The translations under genes were made by a program, and so were the position numbers. From contig JAKQOD010000143.1 in the NCBI GenBank assembly GCA_029565465.1, positions 1-50,962 of the forward strand: a stretch of 50,962 nucleotides of DNA. The letters run 5' to 3'. The DNA comes from Deltaproteobacteria bacterium (GTDB lineage Bacteria; Myxococcota_A; Polyangia; Haliangiales; Haliangiaceae). The notes under the pieces were generated by a model, which saw only the letters and a list, made by a program, of their open reading frames with translations, was not told the DNA's origin and did not search any database. Positions 17,301-24,766 of the stretch are shown here, one piece after another (position 1 is the first letter of the stretch; each line of letters starts with the position of its first letter).

Positions 17301-17559
17301 CGATCGCCTCAAACGCGTATGCGATGGCAACGAGCAGCCGCTGCCTGTTGCCGATGCTTTTGCCAAGGCCACCCGTGACGGCGCGAACATGAGCGGCCCA
17401 CAAGCGCTGTTGGCCAAAGCTATTGCGGCTATCACGGGCAAAAAGGAAGAGCGTGCAGTTGCTAGCTTGTTTTCGCCTGGCGGAACCGTAGCGCTGGCGA
17501 GCGATATGGCTGGAAATCAAGACTTTGAAGTCGTGGCATTCGTGGTGGTGCAAGCATGA
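14365..17559 (+). CDS. SNF2-type helicase with degenerate PLD-like N-terminal domain
   Basis: This 1064-residue protein opens the RM operon. Residues 1-165 follow the PLD-nuclease layout of helicase-linked HKD domains, but the HxK of the active site reads IAQ (103-105). The GSxxF part (GSCAFTTEGLG, 122-132) is kept, so this domain is probably not a nuclease. The SF2/SNF2 motor follows. Motif I is DSVGLGKT (about 252-259), motif II is DESH (about 341), motif III is LMLSATPVNN (about 375-384), and the second RecA lobe runs from about 680 (VIVFTAFADT), with DCISEGQNLQ and QRFGRIDRLGS (about 787-797). Such helicases accompany DUF4391, Mod and Res genes. It probably moves on DNA and regulates or remodels the complex. 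Its TGA overlaps the ATG of the next gene (ATGA). Confidence 0.88.
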   Translation: MRLVKNIGNDRVLDVLNESLTPDAAFAVATPALNLFAFAELRRRLQAVASGQIILPNNHGIEALLGSAHDRARRNRLDQHWLAAECTELLQSSFEVRTSRGAIAQSMMVVGTPGAPGPVLTGSCAFTTEGLGIAPTTELSLVQHYSDPDTCTALQQHFAAQWNSLAVGTAKATLLAQLEQLSRRRAPAEIYLGILYQLFKDLGVELDQERIINSATGIRETAVWKKLYKFQRDGVIGAIDKLERYGGCIIADSVGLGKTFEALAVIKYHELRNNRVLVLAPKRLRDNWTVYRSNDRRNPLAADRFSFDVLNHTDLSRDTGMSGDINLASIHWGNYDLVVIDESHNFRNKKTPRQDQETRYDRLMRRIVKEGVRTRVLMLSATPVNNRLTDLRNQISFATAGNDAALVEHGIPSIDGTIRLASAQFRKWLALGDDLRRPAQLMEMLGFDYFKLLDLVTIARSRKHIEKYYGISETGRFPERLRPINLSPAVDRVGAFQSIREINDEIRRLNLAAYAPLRYVLPHRRAAYDAKYNTQVKGGSVFKQTDRENSLVHLLRVNALKRMESSVSSFALTLQRQLADVVATINKIDSHSPEVECPELDDLDIDDPATEALMVGRGVKVLLGDVDLVRWRQDLNEDCERLTELAAAAAVIDAARDAKLDALRTAIETKCAAPINPGNRKVIVFTAFADTARYLYEQLAGWAKTTLGLETALVTGTGRNQTTLPDVPLDLANLLTAFSPRSKERAAEFADEGELDLLIATDCISEGQNLQDCDTLINYDIHWNPVRIIQRFGRIDRLGSCNERIQLINFWPNIELEEYIGLEQRVAGRMMLLDISATGEENVIEHQTGNQMNDLEYRRRQLLKLQDTVIDLEDLSNGVSIADLTLNDLRVDLANRLATQPSTIDELPPGAFAVVPAASNDAASDDGGLRAGIVFCLRAVGDQAASPLIAGYPLAPHYLVHVGDDGEVLLPVTQAKAILDRLKRVCDGNEQPLPVADAFAKATRDGANMSGPQALLAKAIAAITGKKEERAVASLFSPGGTVALASDMAGNQDFEVVAFVVVQA

Positions 17560-18377
17560 ATGCAGGCAGCGCTGTTGCCGACGCGATCCTAGCCATGGGC
17601 ATCCCAGCTAGCGCGCGCGTCGAGCGTCGAATCCCGAAGACGATGTTACTGGAAAAAGCGCCGGCAACCGCAACTGACCGCCGTGCCATCAACGATCGAG
17701 TTGAAGAGTTAACGTGGCTTGCTACCTTGCGGCCCGACAACGTTGGCATCCATGCGTACATTGAAGGTGATCGTGACTACCGCGAAATTGCGGTTTTGCA
17801 GCTCGCGGTTCGCCCTGGCAAACGCGCGAAAGCGTCGACGTCATCCAAGGCTGGGCGCAACCGCCTGTATGAACTTGTCCATCGAGCAATCCCGTACCCT
17901 GTCGTATTGTGGTCCACCGAGGCTGACGCCGCCGCCAACGCCCAACCACTGCTAACGCTGGCGCACAAACGGCTGACGCAAAGCGCGGGTACCATTGTGC
18001 TGGACGAACTGCATACAAGTGCTTGCGACGCAGCAACGCCGCGAGCCGAATTCATCGCTAGCCTGGAAATCGCCCGACGGCCCTACGCCACCTTGCGCGA
18101 TTTGTATCAAGGCTGGATCGACTGCATCACCGCACTGCATGTCAGCACCATCACCACTATGTACAGCGCGCCAAGCCGCGCAGCGTTCGCCGAGGCGCAA
18201 CGACAACAGCTGCAACAGCATGCCAACACCGTGCGCGAACTCGCTCGGCTACGTGCGGTGGCAAACCGCGAAAGCCAAATCAACAAACGCGTGGAACTCA
18301 ACACTGCCATCAAAGCAGCCGAAGCCACGGTGCTCGCACTAACTGCTTCGCTTGCACAGCGTGACCACAAGGACTGA
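17556..18377 (+). CDS. DUF4391 protein of the RM operon
   Basis: The 273-residue protein shows the DUF4391 layout. IPKTMLLEKAPATATDRRAI is followed by an alpha-beta segment with EELTWLATLRPDNVGIHAYI, then REIAVLQLAVRPG and a helix-strand YELVHRAIPYPVVLWSTEAD. The C-terminal 60 residues form a long helix (FAEAQRQQLQQHANTVRELA and onward) that probably makes a coiled coil. The family is uncharacterised biochemically as far as I know but sits regularly between helicase and methylase genes of type III-like systems. The start overlaps the helicase stop (ATGA), implying coupled synthesis and a stoichiometric complex. Confidence 0.8.
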   Translation: MNAGSAVADAILAMGIPASARVERRIPKTMLLEKAPATATDRRAINDRVEELTWLATLRPDNVGIHAYIEGDRDYREIAVLQLAVRPGKRAKASTSSKAGRNRLYELVHRAIPYPVVLWSTEADAAANAQPLLTLAHKRLTQSAGTIVLDELHTSACDAATPRAEFIASLEIARRPYATLRDLYQGWIDCITALHVSTITTMYSAPSRAAFAEAQRQQLQQHANTVRELARLRAVANRESQINKRVELNTAIKAAEATVLALTASLAQRDHKD

Positions 18378-18383
18378 TGACCG

Positions 18384-20312
18384 ATGACGACCAAGCCCGC
18401 AAGTAAATCGAGCAAGAACAAAATCGCTATGCCCGTGAAAATCACGCCCCAATCCGAAGAAGCTCAATCCGCGAACCTCGTCGCGAATAACATCGAACAA
18501 CTCAAGGCGCTTTTCCCCGAAGCCTGTGCTGAAGGCAAAATCGATTTTGAAGTACTGCGGCAACTGCTCGGCGACAATGTTGACGAGCGCGAAGAACGTT
18601 TTGGATTGAACTGGCACGGCAAACGGCGCGCCCGGCAACTTGCGCTCCAACCTTCGCTTGGCACCTTGCGGCCGAGCAAAGACGATAGCGTTGATTGGGA
18701 CACCACCAAGAACTTGATGATCGAAGGCGACAACCTTGAAGTTCTCAAGCTGCTCCAGCGAAGCTATGCCGGCAAGGTCAAGCTCATCTATATCGACCCG
18801 CCGTACAATACCGGCAACGACTTCGTTTACCCCGACGACTTTCGCGACAACATCAAAAACTATTTGGAGTTAACCGGCCAAGTTGAAAGCGGCCGAAAGC
18901 TTTCTACCAACACCGAAACAAGCGGCCGGTTTCATACGGATTGGCTCAATATGATGTATCCGCGGCTGAAGTTGGCGCGCGAACTATTGCGGGAAGATGG
19001 GGCTATTTTTATATCAATTGACACCACCGAGGCTGCGAACATTACTGCGTTGCTAAACGAAATATTTGGAGAAGAAAACTCGATTGTTTCAGCCATCTGG
19101 GAAAAGCGAGTTTCGCCAGCCAACGACGCAAAATGGTTTAGCTCGGACCATGACTTGATTGTGGTTTATGCAAAGAACAAAGATGTTTGGCGTCCAACAA
19201 AGTTAGCAAGGACCAAAGATCAGCTCTCAAACTATAAAAACCCAGACAATGATCCTCGCGGCCCATGGAACTCGGCGACTTACACCTGCGCAAGAACCAA
19301 ATCGGAGCGTCCCAACTTATACTATGCGATTCAAAACCCGTTCACGGGCGAAGAAGTGTGGCCAAAAGAAACAGCTGTCTGGAAATATGGGCAGGAAGTA
19401 ACGAACCAACAAATTGCGGATGGGAGACTATATTGGGGAGTTGATGGGCGTGCTGCATTTCCAAGGGCGAAGCTCTTTCTATCGGAGATGGACGACGTGG
19501 TGCCGCGCTCCCTGTGGCGATACGAAGAAGTAGGTCACACACAGGAAGCCACCACATCCCTAAAATCGTTATTTGATGGCCAGCAGGTCTTCGATTCACC
19601 AAAGCCGCTCAGGCTTTTGGCACGAATCCTCGCGCTAGGAACCGTGGATCCGGGTGAGTTGGTGCTCGACTTCTTTGCTGGAAGCGGAACGTTCGGACAC
19701 GCGTGCTTTGAACGTTCGACCAACATCGAAACGAGGTTCATATTGGTTCAACTACCCGAACCACTCTCAGATTCTATCGTGCCAACAATCGCGGAACTCA
19801 CCAAAGAACGCCTCCGTCGCGCTGCGAAGAAGATCAAAGAAGAAAACCCGATGTACGCGGGCGACCTTGGTTTTCGCGTATTCAAACTCGACAGCAGCAA
19901 TATCAACACCTGGGATCCTGCCGCTGAAGATCTTGAAAAGACCCTGTATAGCGCGATTTCAAACCTCAAAGATGACCGCACCGAGGAAGATTTACTGTTC
20001 GAAGTGCTGCTTAAGCTCGGTCTCGAACTCACAGTGCCGATTGAAACCAAAACGATTGGCAAGTTGAAACTGCACAGCGTTGGACAAGGCGCGTTGATCG
20101 CATGCCTCGCGCCAAAGCTTGCAGCTACATCGATCGAAGAAATCGGCGAAGGCATTATCGCGTGGCATCAAGCGCTTGCGCCCGCGGTCGACTCTACAGT
20201 GATCCTGCGCGACAGCGCATTTCCTGACGACGTTACCAAAGCAAATCTCACGGCAATATTGCAGCAATATGAGCCAGCCAATGGCCACAAACTCATCGTT
20301 CGGAGTCTGTAA
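18384..20312 (+). CDS. mod: Type III-like adenine-specific DNA methyltransferase (Mod)
   Basis: The 642-residue protein transfers a methyl group from S-adenosylmethionine to adenine N6 and defines the recognition site for the system. The catalytic motif IYIDPPYNTG is at 136-144 (DPPY 138-141). The SAM-binding motif DFFAGSGTFGHA follows at about 429-440, which is the beta-class order used by type III Mod subunits. Between them lies the target-recognition region (about 205-420), whose DNA is visibly AT-richer than both flanks, a sign of module exchange. AAGGA lies ten bases before the ATG. It is followed after 9 bases by res. Confidence 0.93.
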   Translation: MTTKPASKSSKNKIAMPVKITPQSEEAQSANLVANNIEQLKALFPEACAEGKIDFEVLRQLLGDNVDEREERFGLNWHGKRRARQLALQPSLGTLRPSKDDSVDWDTTKNLMIEGDNLEVLKLLQRSYAGKVKLIYIDPPYNTGNDFVYPDDFRDNIKNYLELTGQVESGRKLSTNTETSGRFHTDWLNMMYPRLKLARELLREDGAIFISIDTTEAANITALLNEIFGEENSIVSAIWEKRVSPANDAKWFSSDHDLIVVYAKNKDVWRPTKLARTKDQLSNYKNPDNDPRGPWNSATYTCARTKSERPNLYYAIQNPFTGEEVWPKETAVWKYGQEVTNQQIADGRLYWGVDGRAAFPRAKLFLSEMDDVVPRSLWRYEEVGHTQEATTSLKSLFDGQQVFDSPKPLRLLARILALGTVDPGELVLDFFAGSGTFGHACFERSTNIETRFILVQLPEPLSDSIVPTIAELTKERLRRAAKKIKEENPMYAGDLGFRVFKLDSSNINTWDPAAEDLEKTLYSAISNLKDDRTEEDLLFEVLLKLGLELTVPIETKTIGKLKLHSVGQGALIACLAPKLAATSIEEIGEGIIAWHQALAPAVDSTVILRDSAFPDDVTKANLTAILQQYEPANGHKLIVRSL

Positions 20313-20321
20313 GGAGCCGCC

Positions 20322-23309
20322 ATGCAGTTCGTATTTGAAGCCGACTTGCCGTACCAGCACGATGCGATCAACGCGGTCTGTGATCTTTTCAACGGCCAGC
20401 CAATTAGCCAAGCCAATTTTACGGTTACATCGCAAATGCAAACGAGCAGTTTCGCCGGCTATGCCGCAGGCGTAGGCATCGGCAACCGATTGCAACTACT
20501 GACCGACGAACTCGAAGCAAATCTGCGTCGGGTGCAACAACGTAACGGCCTACAGATCGCCGCCAATTTTTCGAGCGCTGACTACACCATCGAGATGGAA
20601 ACCGGCACCGGCAAAACCTACGTTTATCTGCGCACGATCTACGAACTCAACAAAAAGTACGGCTTCGCAAAATTCATCATTGTAGTCCCGTCGGTCGCAA
20701 TCCGCGAGGGCGTGATCAAAACCCTGCAGATGACCGCTGGCCATTTCCATACGCTTTACGGACGCCACGCGCAGTACTTCACCTACGACTCTCGCAAACC
20801 GTATCAAGTTCGAAACTTTGCAACCAGCAACGAAATCCAAGTCATGGTGGTAACTGTTGGTGCCATCAATAAAGCAGACAAGAACAATCTCTACAAGACA
20901 AGTGAGAAGATTGGCGACGCTGAGCCAATTGAGCTTATTCGCGAAACGCGACCAATCGTAATTGTTGACGAGCCCCAAAGCGTAGACGGCGGCCTCGAAG
21001 GCAAAGGACGTGAAGCCCTATCAAAAATGGCACCGCTATGCACCCTGCGCTACTCGGCAACCCATCGCGACAACTACCACATGGTGTATCGCCTCGACGC
21101 CGTCGACGCGTTCGACAAGCAGTTGGTCAAGCAAATCGAAGTCGCATCGATGGAGATTGAAGGCGGATTTAACCGCGCGTACGTCAAACTGATTTCGGTA
21201 AGCAACGCGCGCAACACGATCAGCGCCAAAGTTGAAATCGACAAACAGATGGGCAGCGCAACGACGAGCAAAGTCGCACGAAAGGTCGTCACCGTAAAAC
21301 AAGGTGACGACCTCGGCCAAATTGCCAATCGTGCACTTTATAGCGGCATCATTGTACAGGCGATTCACAGTCGGGCCGGAAGCGAGGCTATCGAGCTTGC
21401 AGGCACCGGAGAAGAAACGCAGCTTCGACTGGGCCAAGTGGTTGGTGAGGTCGATGCGGGCTCGCTCCAGCGGCAAATGATCCGACGCACGATTGAAGAA
21501 CACTTCGACAAAGAATTACGGCTCAACCCGCAAGGCATCAAAGTCTTAAGCTTGTTCTTCATTGATGAAGTCGCCCAGTACCGTGCCTATGATGACGGCG
21601 TGGTCAAACCGGGGCCGCTGGCGGTCGTATTCGAAGAAGAGTTTCGGCGCGCTGCGCTACGGGCCAAGTATCGTCCGCTGTTCGTCGATAGCAACATCGA
21701 CACGTTGTTGGCGGACGTTCACAACGGCTACTTCTCCATCGACAAGAACCAGCGCTGGGCTGATACATCCGAAGCTAACAACACCGGCCGCGAAAACGCT
21801 GAGCGAGCCTACAGCCTGATCATGCGCGACAAAGAGAAATTGTTAAGTTTTGACTCAAAACTCAAGTTCATCTTTTCGCACTCGGCACTGCGCGAAGGCT
21901 GGGACAATCCCAACGTGTTCCAAATCTGCGTTTTGCGCGACATGAACAGCCTGCTCACACGCAGGCAAACCATTGGCCGGGGCTTGCGCTTGTGCGTGCG
22001 ACAATCGGGCGAGCGCGTACGTAGCCGCGAGGTCAATACCTTGACCGTCATTGCCAGCGAGAGCTACCAACTGTTCGCAAAACAGCTACAAGCGGAACTG
22101 ACCAATGAAACAGGGATTGAGTTCGGCATCGTCACGAGCCATCAGTTTACTGGACTAACATCACTTGATGCGGCGGGCGACATTATCGAGCTTTCCGCAG
22201 AAGCATCGGCCAAGCTACATCAAACGTTTGTCGATCGCGGGTACATCGACGAAGCCGGCAATACCCAAGTAACGTTGCGCGCCGATTTGCGCGACGGAGT
22301 GCTCCAGCTGCCAACAGAGTTTGAGCCGTTCCGAGAGCAAATTGTGACGACGCTCAAGAAAGTCGCTGGGCGCCTTGAGATCAAGAACGCTGCCGAACGT
22401 GGCACCATTCGCCGCCGGCCGCAGGTGCTGGACGGCGCAGACTTTCGCGCGTTGTGGGACCGTATCAAAGCGAAGACCACCTATCGCGTCGACTTTGACA
22501 ACGCGACGTTGTTGGCAAACTGCATCGAAGCGCTGAAGGCAGCGCCTGCGGTGCCAGCGACGCGTGTGCACATCAAAAAAGCAGACATAAGTATCGATCG
22601 ATCCGGCGTGTCGGCAACTGTCACTAGTCAAGAATTGCCTCTTGTCATCGATGAATCAGGCTTGCACCTCCCTGATATTCTCACCGAGCTACAAGACAAA
22701 ACAGCACTAACACGGAAGAGCCTCGCTACCATCCTGATTCAAAGCGGTCGACTCAACGACTTCAAGCGTAACCCGCAACGCTTCATGGCGATGGCGATCG
22801 ACGAAATCAAACGCTGTAAACAACGCGCCTTGGTCGATGGTATCCGTTATCAGAGGCTCGGCGACCAAGACTGCTATGCGCAAGAGCTGTTCGCCGCCGA
22901 CGAATTGACGGGCTATCTCAAACAGATGATTCCGACGCAAAAGACGATCTACGATCACGTCATCTTTGATTCGGTCGGTGTCGAGCGTCCGTTCGCCGAA
23001 GAACTTGAAAAGTCCGCAGCCGTAAAAGTGTACGCCAAGCTTCCCGACTGGTTCAAAGTGCCAACACCACTCGGCACCTACAACCCCGACTGGGCAGTGC
23101 TAATTGAAGAGCAAGGGCGCGAACGTTTGTTCTTTGTGGTTGAAACGAAGAGCAGCCAAGTGTTGGCCGATTTGCGACCACGCGAAGAGATGAAGACAAA
23201 GTGTGGCAAAGCGCATTTCGCAGCTTTAGCGGGGACCCAAGCGAAAGAAGCGGTGGCGCACTATGTGGTGGCGCGGACGCTTGCAGACGTGGTCGCGGCC
23301 AAGGAGTAG
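20322..23309 (+). CDS. res: Type III-like restriction endonuclease subunit (Res)
   Basis: The 995-residue protein combines an SF2 ATPase with a C-terminal nuclease. The Walker A motif METGTGKTYVYL lies at about 89-100, motif II is IVIVDEPQ (about 212), motif III is SATH (about 246) and the later helicase motif is QTIGRGLRLCVRQ (about 551-563). Near the end, TYNPDWAVLI (about 918-927) and FFVVETKSS (about 937-945) make a PD-(D/E)XK-type site. Res cuts unmodified DNA after ATP-driven communication between sites and needs Mod for recognition. The ribosome site is strong (AAGGAG five bases before the ATG). No damage is visible, so the enzyme is probably active. Confidence 0.93.
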   Translation: MQFVFEADLPYQHDAINAVCDLFNGQPISQANFTVTSQMQTSSFAGYAAGVGIGNRLQLLTDELEANLRRVQQRNGLQIAANFSSADYTIEMETGTGKTYVYLRTIYELNKKYGFAKFIIVVPSVAIREGVIKTLQMTAGHFHTLYGRHAQYFTYDSRKPYQVRNFATSNEIQVMVVTVGAINKADKNNLYKTSEKIGDAEPIELIRETRPIVIVDEPQSVDGGLEGKGREALSKMAPLCTLRYSATHRDNYHMVYRLDAVDAFDKQLVKQIEVASMEIEGGFNRAYVKLISVSNARNTISAKVEIDKQMGSATTSKVARKVVTVKQGDDLGQIANRALYSGIIVQAIHSRAGSEAIELAGTGEETQLRLGQVVGEVDAGSLQRQMIRRTIEEHFDKELRLNPQGIKVLSLFFIDEVAQYRAYDDGVVKPGPLAVVFEEEFRRAALRAKYRPLFVDSNIDTLLADVHNGYFSIDKNQRWADTSEANNTGRENAERAYSLIMRDKEKLLSFDSKLKFIFSHSALREGWDNPNVFQICVLRDMNSLLTRRQTIGRGLRLCVRQSGERVRSREVNTLTVIASESYQLFAKQLQAELTNETGIEFGIVTSHQFTGLTSLDAAGDIIELSAEASAKLHQTFVDRGYIDEAGNTQVTLRADLRDGVLQLPTEFEPFREQIVTTLKKVAGRLEIKNAAERGTIRRRPQVLDGADFRALWDRIKAKTTYRVDFDNATLLANCIEALKAAPAVPATRVHIKKADISIDRSGVSATVTSQELPLVIDESGLHLPDILTELQDKTALTRKSLATILIQSGRLNDFKRNPQRFMAMAIDEIKRCKQRALVDGIRYQRLGDQDCYAQELFAADELTGYLKQMIPTQKTIYDHVIFDSVGVERPFAEELEKSAAVKVYAKLPDWFKVPTPLGTYNPDWAVLIEEQGRERLFFVVETKSSQVLADLRPREEMKTKCGKAHFAALAGTQAKEAVAHYVVARTLADVVAAKE

Positions 23310-23347
23310 GCATTTGCATTGCCCAAGAAGCGAAGCATGAGCTCGAT

Positions 23348-23363
23348 TCTAGAAGCTTCTAGA
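23348..23363. promoter_or_regulatory. 16-bp perfect palindrome upstream of the 57-residue gene
   Basis: TCTAGAAGCTTCTAGA is identical to its reverse complement. It ends 32 bases before the ATG of the small gene at 23396 and starts 38 bases after the res stop. A dimeric repressor site is the likeliest use, perhaps bound by the small protein or a partner. As an RNA it could fold only without a loop, so a terminator is less likely. Confidence 0.5.
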
Positions 23364-23395
23364 GACCAACCTGTCGAAGGTGCTACATTGGAGCC

Positions 23396-23569
23396 ATGGC
23401 CGATATTGATCTTTCGAACCCAGACTTCGAGCCTACCGATGAAGACTTGCAAGGGCTATCAAAGCGCGCGTTTCGCGACGTGCCGCAAAAGAATGCCAAG
23501 ATGCTGGAAGAGGTTCGGCAACGAATCCGCGAATATGCAGCGGCGAACGCCGTTACTAACAAACCGTGA
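23396..23569 (+). CDS. 57-residue acidic/helical protein, possible antitoxin-like
   Basis: The short gene starts at an ATG five bases after a TTGGAG ribosome site and ends at a TGA. The protein begins MADIDLSNPDFEPTDEDLQG, continues SKRAFRDVPQKNAKMLEEVR and ends with a basic helix (QRIREYAAANAVTNKP). An acidic N-terminus, a central helix and a small size fit antitoxins or small adaptors, but I do not recognise a family. It lies between res and the DUF222 remnant, facing the latter, and has the 16-bp palindrome in its leader. No partner gene follows on its strand. Confidence 0.6.
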   Translation: MADIDLSNPDFEPTDEDLQGLSKRAFRDVPQKNAKMLEEVRQRIREYAAANAVTNKP

Positions 23570-23607
23570 AGCCGGCGCTTCTGGTTGTGCCGTGAAAAGC
23601 GGATCGT

Positions 23608-23931
23608 TCACACCAGATAATCAATACACGTTCCATAGTCGATATCCTCGCCGGTCCACAGCGTGGCGTGGGTGGCGGGGCTGATGTCGAGGGAGGCGTT
23701 GTCGGAGCGGAGGCGGTCGAGGCCGTGGGAACGAGGTGGCGCGGACAGGATAGTGACGCGGGCGTGCTGAGGTACGATGCGGCGATTGCGCTCGTCGTAG
23801 AAGTGCCAGCCGTTGGCGCCGTCGGATTCGACGCGGAAGTTGCCTTCGTGCAAGAGGCGATAGGAGCCAGGCTTCGCGCGAACTTTTGCGATTGAATCGA
23901 CAAGCCGATGGGCCGAAGCATTCGATCGCAC
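23608..23931 (-). pseudogene. C-terminal remnant of a DUF222/HNH endonuclease gene
   Basis: The frame reads SYRLLHEGNFRVESDGANGW, then HFYDERNRRIVP and the closing SLDISPATHATLWTGEDIDY and GTCIDYLV. This is the tail pattern of 13E12/DUF222-HNH proteins: HHR(L/F)VHEGGFRVE after the HNH cysteines, and NAxLGITxxTxxPxWxGExxDYGxAVDxLL at the end. The HNH residues themselves are missing. The nearest in-frame start is a GTG at 23931, five bases past the vapC stop, so it may still be translated. The matching N-terminal piece is at 24767-25096. Confidence 0.65.
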
Positions 23932-23935
23932 CAAT

Positions 23936-24349
23936 TCAGGGAAGCATAAGATTTGTGAAAGGCTTTTTCGACTTCCATCGGTACGCGCGGAAGTCGCGCT
24001 CGTCGGTGGAAAATATGCGACCATGACCGAGGTCTTCAGCCGCGATCACAAGCGACGCATCTGCCAAATCCATCGGGAGATCTCGATACTGCTCTGTCAG
24101 CGCAATGATTCGTGGCAGATGTGCTTCACTTAAGTCATGCAACCTGGCGGCACCCGCGTGGAGCGACCGGAGAAATTGCAGCGCAAGGTCAGGCGATGTT
24201 CGCGCAAGCAAATGACAAGTCTCTGTGGCTACTGGCCATGTAGTTAACAAAGGCTCGCGTAGCTGCTCCAAGCAAACCTTGGCACGCGCGTGGTGCCGAT
24301 CGCGACGGTTGATGAGCGCGATAAAAAATCCCGTATCAGCCAAGATCAT
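23936..24349 (-). CDS. vapC: PIN-domain toxin (VapC-like RNase)
   Basis: The 137-residue protein carries the PIN active-site acids: Asp5 (MILADTGFF), Glu43 (VATETCHLL), Asp94/Asp97 in MDLADASLV, and Asp116 in IFSTDERDF. VapC toxins are Mg-dependent ribonucleases, often specific for tRNA or rRNA, and are held inactive by their VapB partner. The ATG overlaps the stop of the antitoxin gene by four bases, the normal arrangement. All four acidic positions are present, so it is expected to be active. The module sits between the two ends of a broken DUF222/HNH gene. Confidence 0.9.
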   Translation of the reverse strand: MILADTGFFIALINRRDRHHARAKVCLEQLREPLLTTWPVATETCHLLARTSPDLALQFLRSLHAGAARLHDLSEAHLPRIIALTEQYRDLPMDLADASLVIAAEDLGHGRIFSTDERDFRAYRWKSKKPFTNLMLP

Positions 24350-24711
24350 CGGGCCTGCCCCTTCGGGCCCCGACTTTTCTGCCTCCCCCTTCGCGGGGTT
24401 CGCTTTTGCTTGAGACCAGTGGTTAGATCAGCTTTAACGGTGGTCGAAGCGTTTTCGCTCCATTGCGCGGCCCCAATCAAGCCGGCGGCAGACCACACTT
24501 CGCGTGCAGTAGGTCGAGCTTCGTTCGTCGCGCAATATAGCTGCAGCGCCGCTTCAACAATATCAGTGATCGTACTGCCGTCTTGTTCCGCCAACCGCTG
24601 AACCCGTGTCACCAAGTTAGCGGATACGCGCGCGTTTATCCGAAGCGACGGCCCATCCTTCGACGCGCCGGGCGATGTATTGGGTGATTTTCCCGACCTG
24701 ACGCGTGTCAT
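24346..24711 (-). CDS. vapB: RHH-type antitoxin partner of the PIN toxin
   Basis: The 121-residue protein begins at the ATG at 24711 inside a perfect operator-like palindrome. The ribbon-helix-helix part is about residues 22-60 (PSLRINARVSANLVTRVQRL, then ITDIVEAALQLYC). The rest is flexible, with Trp-containing segments (EVWSAAGLIGAAQWSENAST), and ends with a very basic tail (KQKRTPRRGRQKSRGPKGQ) that could bind the toxin or nucleic acid. Its position before the PIN gene, the four-base overlap and the operator make the assignment firm, though it is longer than usual antitoxins (70-90 residues). Confidence 0.8.
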   Translation of the reverse strand: MTRVRSGKSPNTSPGASKDGPSLRINARVSANLVTRVQRLAEQDGSTITDIVEAALQLYCATNEARPTAREVWSAAGLIGAAQWSENASTTVKADLTTGLKQKRTPRRGRQKSRGPKGQAR

Positions 24712-24726
24712 ACACACAGTATGACA
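24706..24726. promoter_or_regulatory. Inverted-repeat operator covering the vapB start
   Basis: TGTCATAC-ACACA-GTATGACA is a perfect 8-bp inverted repeat with a 5-bp spacer. The vapB start codon (24709-24711) lies inside one arm. RHH antitoxins bind such dyads as dimers, so binding here would block the ribosome site or promoter and give autoregulation. Confidence 0.65.
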
Positions 24727-24766
24727 TGTTACCAAAGCCAGTGGTACGCTAGCGCTTATCAATCGT

